From Fereydounia khargensis (taxonomy: Eukaryota > Basidiomycota > Ustilaginomycetes > Urocystidales > Fereydouniaceae), in assembly GCA_026413255.1 (NCBI GenBank), contig JAOCZO010000006.1, forward strand, positions 248,001-312,000: a stretch of 64,000 nucleotides of DNA, given 5' to 3'. Both the position numbers and the translations under genes were made by a program. Shown here piece after piece: positions 52,250-59,982 of this stretch. How positions within the stretch are numbered: position 1 is the stretch's first letter; the number at the start of each line of letters is the position of its first letter. The notes under the pieces were generated by a model. The model worked only from the letters and a program-made list of their open reading frames with translations. It ran no database searches and was not told where the DNA came from.

Positions 52250-52651
52250 CGTACTGTGCTGTGTCAGTCCCAGGCCAGGCCGGTGGTGGTGGTCGCAATG
52301 CTACCCACTCGCAACAACTTGGGCACTGGCCCGCGCCGCGCGTGGAGGCGAGGGTCCAGCCAAGAGCCAAGCCGCGAGCTCGAGCTCACTCCTCTAGTGC
52401 CGCGAGCGGACCGCGACGCAGAATTTTTCTTTTTTTTGCTGCCCTCTCGAGATTTTTTCTTCTTGTCACTCGCTTGGTTTATGGGCTGCTGTGCTGAGCC
52501 AGAGTGAGAGGCGAGTAGAAAAGTGCACCTGCATCTACTGTAAGTTGCAGCGTGGGAAGGCAAAGTGAGCAAAGTGAGTGATGGCTCAGTCGACCACGGA
52601 GACCCGCTCCTTCTCACTTCCATCACATCACATCACATCACATCACACGGC
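52250..52651. promoter_or_regulatory. Divergent promoter of NIP7 and UTP14
   Basis: Shared upstream region of two ribosome-biogenesis genes. It contains AGAATTTTTCTT at 52420-52431 and GATTTTTTCTT near 52451, which resemble the yeast RRPE element. TACTGTA at 52536-52542 and a CATCA repeat at 52619-52648, right before the UTP14 ATG, are also present. Co-regulation is inferred. Confidence 0.55.
52619..52648 (+). repeat. (CATCA)n pentanucleotide repeat before UTP14 start
   Basis: About five units of ACATC/ATCAC ending four bases before ATG 52652. The same unit precedes the CLYBL-like start and occurs in the Bem1-like leader. Confidence 0.9.
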
Positions 52652-55219
52652 ATGGCGCGGCGCAAAGGCAAGAGCACCGGCACCGGCACCGGCACCAGCG
52701 ACAGTGTGCGCGCGCCCGACACCATCGACGTATACGATGCCACCGCCACCGCCACCGCCACCGCCACCCAGGCCAGCGGCAAGCCCAAGGGCAAGGGCAA
52801 GGGCAAGGCGGCACAGCGTGCACTCCCACGCCTGTCGCCCACCACCTCTGACGACGACCAAGACCAAGATGATGACGAGCACATCCCACGCGGGCCGGCT
52901 GTGTTCGACTCGGACGACGAGCTGAACGGCTCCATCGAGGGCGAGGACGAAGAGATCGACTCGGACGAAGCCTTTGACTCGCAGGACGAGGAGCGCTTTG
53001 ACGGCTTTCGCTTTGCCAGTGACCCACGAAGACACCCACAAGATGGCTTGGACGACGAGGATGAGGACGAGAACGAGGACGAGGATGACGGTGCAGTCGA
53101 CCTGTCGCGCATGCTCGACTCGGCCGACGAAGACGACGCTGCCGACCGGCTGGCGAGCCACATTTCCTCCTTTGCCAAGCGCGCGCGCAGTCCCTCTCCC
53201 ACCGCAGGCACAGACGCAGGGTCCAAGCGCACTCGCCGCGTTCTGGCGGAGGAGGCGCCCGCCCTCGCCGAGGGGGAGTTTGCCACCGGCTCCGGCTCCG
53301 GCTCCGGCTCTGGGCTGGGGCTGGCAGACTTTCTCGCCCCGCTCAGTGGCGACGTGGACTTTGCGTCGATCCGCAAGTCGAGCAAGGCGCTCGGCAAGCG
53401 CGCGGGGGGCAAGGCGCTCTCGGCTCCGCTGCCCCAGCTCGCGCAGGACCGTCTGGACCGCGCGGCGGCGTACACGCTGAGCAAGAGCGAGGCACAGGGC
53501 TGGGAAGACAGCCAGCGCCGCATCAAGGATGCTGCCCAGCTCTCGTTCCCACTCCAGTCTGTGCCCACCGAGCGCCCCTCCACCGCGGGACTCGTCGCCG
53601 CCTTCAAGCCAGACACGCAGCTCGAGCGCTCCGTCGCCGACCTCCTCCAGGCGGGCGGGATGACCGAGTCCCAGCTCGCACAGCAGGAAGACCTCGCCCT
53701 CAACCACCTCGATCCCGCCGAGGCCAAGCAGCGCCGCGCACACCTCCGCCGCATGCGCGAACTCATGTTCCGCGCAGAGCAGAAGGCCAAACGCGTAAGC
53801 AAGATCAAGAGCAAGGCCTACCGCAAGGTGCATCGCAAGGAGCGCGAACGCGCCGCCGAGCTCGGAGCCGAGCATGGCAGCGACAGTGACAGTGACGCCG
53901 AGGCGGAGGCGGAGGCGGACGAGAGGATGGAGGCGGAGCGCAGGCGTGCAGAGGAGCGCGCGACACTGCGCCACACGAGCCGCGCGGGCAAGTGGGCACG
54001 CGGCCTCCTCGCCAACCGCACAGACGGACACAGCGAGGCGCTTGACGACCACCTCCGCCGTGCGGACGAGCTGCGTGCCCGTATCCACGCGCACGCCGAG
54101 TCCGAGTCCGAGTCGGATTCAGACTCGGACGAGGGGGCGGGCGATGCCAAGCGCCGCGCGTTTGACGAGCTCGCGCGGCTCGAGAAGCGCAGGGACGCGG
54201 GCGACAAGGGGGTAGAGATGAAGGGCGTGTACGCGATGAAGTTTATGCAGGACGCCCAGGCGCGCCGGGAGCAGGAGGTGCAGCGGGACGTGGATGATTT
54301 CCGTGCCGAGATGGACAGGCTCCTGCCCGCAGAGGAGGGGGAGGAGCCCGTGCACGAGGGTGCGGTGCGTGGCCGGGCTACCTACGGTGCCGCCTCTGGC
54401 TCTGGCTCTGCCCCTGCCCCTGCCCCTGCCCCCGTGCCTGTGACTGTGCCTCAGGCGTCGGGCAAGAGGGAGACGCGTGCGGCGGAGGAGTCGAACCCGT
54501 GGCTCGCGACCGAGTCTGGGAGCGGGAGCGGCCAGCTGTCGTCCAAAAAGAACGCCGTGCTGGTCGGCAGGGGCGTCTCTGCGTCCGCGAAGGCCGCGGC
54601 GCGCACTGCACGCCACAAGCGCGTGGGCGGGTGGGAGGTGGACGACTCTGCGCTCGCGCTCGATCCTGCTGCGCGCCTCGAGCCCGACGAGCCGGGGGCG
54701 GCGACACGGCTGCGCCGCGAGCAGGTGGCCGCCGCGTTCGCGCACGACGACGTGGTCTCCTCGTTCCGTGCGGAGAAAGCTGCCGCCGAGCACGTGCCCC
54801 CCTCCGACGACGAGACGCACACGCTCCCCGGCTGGGGCAGCTGGGGCGGCAAGGGCGCCAAGCTCTCCGGCGCCCAGCGGCGCAAGAAACGACAACCCCA
54901 CAAGCCCAACGAGGGCCCCGCCCCCGGGCCGGGGGCGAACGTGATCGTGAGCGCGAAAAAGGACGCCAAGGCCGCCCGGTTCACCGTACACGACCTGCCG
55001 CACCCGTACACCAGCGTCGCGCAGTACAACATGGCCATGCGCAACCCGCTCGGGCCAGAGTGGAACACACGCATCGAGACGGAACGCCTCACGGCCCCGC
55101 GGGTCACCAAGAAGCTCGGCAAGGTCATCGCGCCCATCGGTAAGTCTACTATATCGCATTCGCATCTACTCTAGTGTAGTCGCTGACATCCGAGCGCGTG
55201 TACAGAGAGAAAGTTCTAG
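52652..55219 (+). CDS. UTP14: SSU processome component Utp14
   Basis: U3 snoRNP-associated factor for 18S rRNA maturation that activates the helicase Dhr1. Exons 52652-55139 and 55206-55219 encode 833 aa. The N-terminus is low complexity with TGTGTG and TATATATAT repeats, then long acidic stretches with SDEAFDSQDEERFDGF, a Utp14 hallmark. Coiled, charged helices follow (AKRVSKIKSKAYRKVHRKER). C-terminal family blocks include ESNPWLA, SFRAEKAAAEH, LPGWGSWGG and HPYTSVAQYNMAMRNPLGPEW, ending KKLGKVIAPI. The intron has GTAAGT, a CTGAC branch site and TACAG; the 14-nt last exon adds ERKF and stop. Without splicing the frame ends at 55174 with an unrelated tail, so I prefer the spliced form. Confidence 0.92.
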
Positions 55220-55220
55220 G

Positions 55221-55251
55221 CTAGGCCAGCAGTGGCTCCCGTTCCCCCTCG

Positions 55252-55287
<36 letters not shown>

Positions 55288-56122
55288 GCGTGTCCGCGCG
55301 TATGGGTGTGGGTGTAGTAGACGTGCTGGGCAATCAAGACCATGTCGTATGCAATCGAGAGCACCGCGAGCCCGCTGCCAGGGGAGGGGAAGGGAGGGTG
55401 TGTGAGTCGACAGACAGAGAAAGAGGCGGGACGGACGTACAGTTTGCCAGGGTTGCCGAGCACGCTGTCCCAGTCCGGGGCGTCGAGCGCGAGCTGTGCG
55501 AGGCTGAGTACGCCGCCCGCCGCGTCGAGAGCGACGTTCTCCACGCTGAAGCCGGCCGTTGATCTGCGAGTATAGTTGAGCACCACCTGCGGCTAGCGTG
55601 GAGTGCAATCATTAGTCACGCACGAGAGGGAAGCGCGGGTGGGGGGTGGGGGTGACGTACGAGGTACTTGACGGCCGTGATGGCGACCTTGATCGACGCA
55701 GCGGCGTTCACGGCGTCCAAGGGGGTCGCGAGGGCCGCCGTAGCCACCACGGAGGCCAGCAGCGCCGCCGCACTCGCGAGCAGGCGCCGCGGCACCCGCT
55801 CCCCCCCGTACACGAGGCGCTGCCCCGCCGTCACACTGGCCAGCAGCGCCGCATGCCCCGCAAACGCTGCATCGTTCCACGCCACCGCAGCACTGCGCCC
55901 CGCGTGCCGGCGCGCATACTCGCCCCGCACCGCCCCCCACAGCAGGTGCGAGAACGTCGCAAACGCATACAGCCCGTGCCCCACCACATTGAGCACCAGG
56001 AACTCGCTCGACACACCCCGCACCGACTTGGTCGCATAGTTCTGCACCACCTGCGGGTAGAACGACACGGACCACAGCAGCGTGTACGTCCAGCCCAGCA
56101 CGACGGATAGAAGGCCTGGCAT
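55221..56122 (-). CDS. Cystinosin-like lysosomal/vacuolar PQ-loop transporter
   Basis: Predicted H+-coupled cystine exporter of the vacuole (human CTNS, yeast Ers1). Three exons, 56122-55661, 55592-55441 and 55374-55221, encode 255 aa. Seven hydrophobic helices. First PQ loop SVSFYPQVVQNYATKSVRG, preceded by LGWTYTLLW; second PQ loop YLPQVVLNYTRRSTAG formed across junction 1. I chose acceptor 55593 (TAG) over the CAG four bases later because only the former restores the YLPQ motif. NPGKLGLAVLSIAYDMVLIAQ crosses junction 2 and matches family helix 7. The C-terminus is an Arg/Gly repeat ending in PLLA, unlike the usual lysosomal tyrosine signal. Lies 169 bp downstream of SNU66 on the same strand. 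Confidence 0.9.
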
Positions 56123-56291
56123 CGTAATGTACTGTATCCCTGTGCCTGTGTCTGTGGCGGTGGTTGTGGTTGTGGTTGTGGTTGTGGTTGAGAGCAAAGG
56201 TGGATCGGATCACGTCACACACGCCTCCACACGGCAGTTGATTGAAAATGTTCGACGAGTGATTCGAATTAGAAAGAGAGAGACGCGCGCG
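56123..56291 (-). other. SNU66-CTNS spacer with AACCAC repeat
   Basis: GTTGTG repeat on plus at about 56158-56191 (CAACCA on the sense strand). TACTGTA at 56130-56136 is eight bases before the CTNS-like start. Confidence 0.6.
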
Positions 56292-58814
56292 TTACGAGGC
56301 ATCGGCCTCCTTGCGCTTGGTCCCGAACGCCAGCTTAAACTTGGGCTGCGCCGGAGCCGCTGCCTCTGCCGTTGCCGCTGCCGGAGCAAGAGCCGGAGCA
56401 AGAGTCGGTACAGACTCTGCTGGCGTAGGCGCAGTCGCAGGCGCAGGCGTAGACGACTTGCTCCTACCCACTGCAGTCCATCCGCCCCCAGTCGTCCTTG
56501 GCGCCGTCGTCGTCGTCGTCGTCGTCGTCGTCGACACTGGCACAGGCGTACGAGCATCATCCGCACTCACAGTGCCGCTCTGCTCCGCCGCCGACGACAA
56601 GCCCGAGCCGCCTTCCACCGTGACGCTCTCACTCCGCGACGCAGACGCAGATCGCTTCGCAGCCGCGGCCGGGCGCGCTGCCGGGGGCGCGAGCAGGTCT
56701 GGCTCCTGCGGCGCACTCGAGCGGTTGCCCACACTGAGCACCATGTGCGCCTGGCCACTGCGCTCCGCCCTGCTCTGGAACGCCCGAATCATGCCCGTAG
56801 GCGTGTCGCCCGCCGCCATGCGCGCCTTCTTCTGCTCCTCTGCAATCTTGCGCAGCCGCTTCTCCTGCTTCTTGGCCCCCGGCTTCTTACCGTGGAACAC
56901 GTGCGACAGCTGCTTCCACGCCTCACGCGCCTCGAGCTCGCGCCCAAACTCGTCGTGGTACTTGATCTCCACATCCGGCTTGTAGTTCCGGAAGCGCTCC
57001 TGCGCCCGCCGTGCCTCCTCCAGCTCGCGCTGCTTGTTCTCGTACTCGCGTGTCGCCTGGTCCTTTGAGCTGCCCTGCGCTTTGGACAGCTGCCGCTCTA
57101 GCTCGCGGATATGCTCCTCGTGCCGTCGCTCGGCGAGCCAGCGGTCGTACTCGCGCTGCGCCTTGTCTCGCCGCTTCTCCTCCTCCGACGCGGTAGGAAG
57201 CATGCCCTGGTTGCGGAGGATGGCGAGCGTCGATGCCATGCCGCGCCCCACTGTCGGCTCCGGTTCAGCGGCAGCATCCGCCTCTGACCCGCTGCTGTAA
57301 GCCATTTCTGCATCCTCGTCCTCTTCCTTCTTGACAGTGACCCTTTCTGCAGGCGTTGGCTGCGTCTCGCCTGTTGCTCTTGCTTCCGCAGAGTCTTCAC
57401 GCTTGACTTCCGTCGCGTTTGCGCTCAGTTCTTGCTGTTGCTGCCTGCGCCGCCGCTGCTGCTCGCGCTCATCCTCCTCCACCACATTGGCGGCTGCACG
57501 GTGGTTGATGTTTCGCACAAACTCGGATGTCTCGTCAAATGTCAGCCCCGCGCCATCGTCCTCCGCCTTGACCTGCGCATCCTTGACACTGCCATTCGCC
57601 GTCCCATTTGCGGTCCCGTTGGCAGCCTTTTCGGCCTGCTCGGCTTCGCGTTGGGCAGCCATGTTCTTGGCAATCATCTCTGGTGTCATCTTGTTGAATG
57701 TGCGCTTGGCCTTTTGGCGGCGTGCCTTGGCAAGGCTAGCCTGCAGCTCGTCGTCATCGACAAAGTTGTCTGTCTCTCTGGCTCGTGGCTTGCGTACCGT
57801 GATGGCTGGCTCGTCCTCTTCCATGGGTTGCGGGGCGACAGAAGAGCTGGGTCCAGCCTGCTGCTCCTCGCGATCGTCGTCAAAATCCAGACGGACCTTG
57901 GCAGCCTTCTTGCGCTTCTTGGTCTTGGGCTTCTTGAATCCAACATCGCCTTCCTGGAGATAGTCCGAGACCTGCTGGTTCTTGGTATAGTCGAGCGAGA
58001 GGAGTTGCTTGTTGGCGGCGAGCGCGGCCTGCTCCTGCTCTTTGCACGCTTGCTCCTTGCGATTGGGGCGGGAGGAGGCACCGAGACGGAAGCCAGAGTC
58101 CTCGTTCCGAAGGAGACGGTCGTTCTCGTCGAGGTCCGCATCGTACTTGGCCAGGACGCCGCGAGACTTGCCGACAGTCTCGGGCGCAAACTCGTAGTCG
58201 TCGAGGCCCGTGTACTTTTTGGCGCCCTTTTTGCGTTCGAGATTGTCACGGTCGCGCTCTGCTTGGTCAAGTTCCTGGTCCATGAGCTCGTCCTCGCCGT
58301 CATCCAGGACGCGGGTGTCACGGAGGGTGAGGATGCGTTCCTCGCCGTCGCCAAAGTCGTCGGCGTCATGGGCGACCTTGAGGCCAGCGAGGTCGGCCTC
58401 AGAGTAGTCGGCGAGGGCCTGCTGCTCCTGCTCTTCGAGTTCCTTGGCCCTACGCGCTGCGTGTTCCTTGGCGCGCTTCTTGGACTGCTTGAGCCACTTG
58501 AGGGTGTCTAGTTTGTCGGCGCCGTCCGGGTCTGCGAGGGTGGGACCCTGCATGCTGCGTGCAAGCTCACGGCGTGTCTGGGCACGAGCGAGGCGCTCCT
58601 TGAGGTCTGTTTCCTCGCGCTCGCGCTTTTCGCGCGCTGTCTTTTCGGCATAGTTGCGTGCGGCGACCTGGTCTGGGTCCTCCTGAGTGGGGGCCGAGGG
58701 AGAGGCAGGAGCGGGAGCCGAGGGGCCATCGTCGACGAGAGGCTTGAGACCGAGCGAGATACGGAGCTTGTTGGTCTCTTCGAGCGAGAGCTCGTCCTTT
58801 TGGAACTCGGACAT
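56292..58814 (-). CDS. SNU66: U4/U6.U5 tri-snRNP protein Snu66/SART1
   Basis: Tri-snRNP scaffold of the spliceosome. Single exon, 840 aa, from ATG 58814. N-terminal LSLEETNKLRISLGLKPL is the near-invariant start block of the family and is also a Hub1-interaction (HIND)-type region. Further blocks are TLKWLKQSKK, VAHDADDFGDGEERILTL, KKYTGLDDYEF, LSLDYTKNQQVSDYLQEGD, ADVGFKKP-type Lys/Arg runs, and the C-terminal VEIKYHDEFGRELEAREAWK followed by LSHVFHGKKPGAKKQEKR. The middle is acidic/basic mixed with coiled coils. The last about 120 residues include a Thr run and Ala/Pro-rich sequence not typical of yeast Snu66. A spliceosomal gene of this size without introns is notable beside the seven-intron CLYBL-like gene. 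Confidence 0.95.
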   Translation of the reverse strand: MSEFQKDELSLEETNKLRISLGLKPLVDDGPSAPAPASPSAPTQEDPDQVAARNYAEKTAREKREREETDLKERLARAQTRRELARSMQGPTLADPDGADKLDTLKWLKQSKKRAKEHAARRAKELEEQEQQALADYSEADLAGLKVAHDADDFGDGEERILTLRDTRVLDDGEDELMDQELDQAERDRDNLERKKGAKKYTGLDDYEFAPETVGKSRGVLAKYDADLDENDRLLRNEDSGFRLGASSRPNRKEQACKEQEQAALAANKQLLSLDYTKNQQVSDYLQEGDVGFKKPKTKKRKKAAKVRLDFDDDREEQQAGPSSSVAPQPMEEDEPAITVRKPRARETDNFVDDDELQASLAKARRQKAKRTFNKMTPEMIAKNMAAQREAEQAEKAANGTANGTANGSVKDAQVKAEDDGAGLTFDETSEFVRNINHRAAANVVEEDEREQQRRRRQQQQELSANATEVKREDSAEARATGETQPTPAERVTVKKEEDEDAEMAYSSGSEADAAAEPEPTVGRGMASTLAILRNQGMLPTASEEEKRRDKAQREYDRWLAERRHEEHIRELERQLSKAQGSSKDQATREYENKQRELEEARRAQERFRNYKPDVEIKYHDEFGRELEAREAWKQLSHVFHGKKPGAKKQEKRLRKIAEEQKKARMAAGDTPTGMIRAFQSRAERSGQAHMVLSVGNRSSAPQEPDLLAPPAARPAAAAKRSASASRSESVTVEGGSGLSSAAEQSGTVSADDARTPVPVSTTTTTTTTTAPRTTGGGWTAVGRSKSSTPAPATAPTPAESVPTLAPALAPAAATAEAAAPAQPKFKLAFGTKRKEADAS

Positions 58815-59273
58815 GGTCTGGAGGGTGGTGGGAGGAAGGCAACACCCGACTGAGCGCAATCCAAGGCCATGCGAAATGCGCAGTCAGTCGACCTGCGGGA
58901 CCCTTTCGTGGCTGCGATTTTGACTTTGCATTTTTTGTGATTTCCGTGTGATTTTCTTGAGTTCGGTGTGAGATCACGCGTTACGGTGCCGTACTCCACT
59001 TGAGCGTGCGTTTGTTCCGGAAGGCATGGGTGGGCATGGGCGTGAGTGTAAGCGTGAGCGTAATTGAGGCGGTGACGGAGCAAGCGCAAGCAGGGGGAAG
59101 GGCTGGGGCTGCGCTGTGCCGAGCGTGTGAGCCAAGCGCTGCAACTAGCTTCAGTCACGAGCTAGACCTTGGGAGCGTTGGTTGATACAGTACTGTAACT
59201 TAGCCTTTACTCACTCCTAGCAACCACCACCACCACCACCGCCGGCCCCCTCTTTTTCTGCGCGCAAGACAAG
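58815..59273. promoter_or_regulatory. Divergent spacer of SNU66 and the Cue1-like gene
   Basis: 459 bp between starts. TACAGTACTGTA at 59186-59197 lies 77 bp before the Cue1-like ATG. CACCAC units at about 59226-59240. No gene seen. Confidence 0.5.
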
Positions 59274-59882
59274 ATGAACGACAGTGTGGGCGCGCTCCTG
59301 GCCATCTTTGTCATGTGGGTCATCCTGCGTTTCGCCTTTGGCGGCAGCTCGTCACAGACACCCAGTGCCCCACGGCTCAACAATGCGCGCTCACGCCCCG
59401 TCCCGCAACACATGGTCGACTCAGTCAAGGCCCTCTTCCCGCACGTGCCCGAAGACGCTATCCGCTACGACCTACAGCGCTCCGGTAGCGCCGAGGCCAC
59501 CTGCGACCGTATCTTGAACGAAGGCGGTCTCCCAACTGTATGTATCGCACCGCACCGCATCGTACCGTACCGCACCGTGCTTTTGCTTGCCCTTTTCGCC
59601 TTGCTCACACTCTGAAATCCAATCCAGCCACCAGCCGGACTGTTCAGCGACACTCCAACCCCGCCCCCACAGCCGGAACGTCACCAAAAACCATCCCAGT
59701 CCTCGGCCACCCTCATCTCTCGCTTTGGATCCCCCGACTCGCCCGCCTCGGCCCCCGCCCCTGCCTCGGGTTGGGCTGACTCTCCCGAAGAACGTGCGAA
59801 GCGCCTCCAGGAACGCAAGCGGCAGATGGTCCTCGACGCCCGCAAGCGCATGCTCCAAAAGACACAGACTGCTTCCAACTAG
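59274..59882 (+). CDS. ER membrane CUE-domain protein (Cue1-like)
   Basis: Predicted ubiquitin-binding ERAD factor that tethers the E2 Ubc7 at the ER. Two exons, 59274-59537 and 59628-59882, encode 172 aa. Residues 7-22 are a membrane anchor (ALLAIFVMWVILRFAF). The CUE domain spans about 43-88: MVDSVKALFPHVPEDAIRYD with the MFP-like segment here ALFP, then LQRSGSAEATCDRILNEGGLP. Exon 2 encodes a Pro/Ser-rich linker (SRFGSPDSPASAPAPASGW) and a charged C-terminal helix EERAKRLQERKRQMVLDARK, which fits the E2-binding or helical tail of Cue1-type proteins. Intron 59538-59627 has GTATGT. Converges on SEC7 with 100 bp between stops. Confidence 0.9.
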
Positions 59883-59982
59883 CTGAAATCAAACAAACCA
59901 CATGTGGACTCATATATCGTATGTACTTCTTCTCTCTCTCTCTTTCACTCTCTCTGTGAGTGGGTGTGTGTGTGTGTGTGTT

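Noticed and set aside
52643-54094. Long open frames antisense to UTP14
   Set aside because: GC-rich biased codons on plus create long antisense frames; UTP14 family motifs fix the coding strand.
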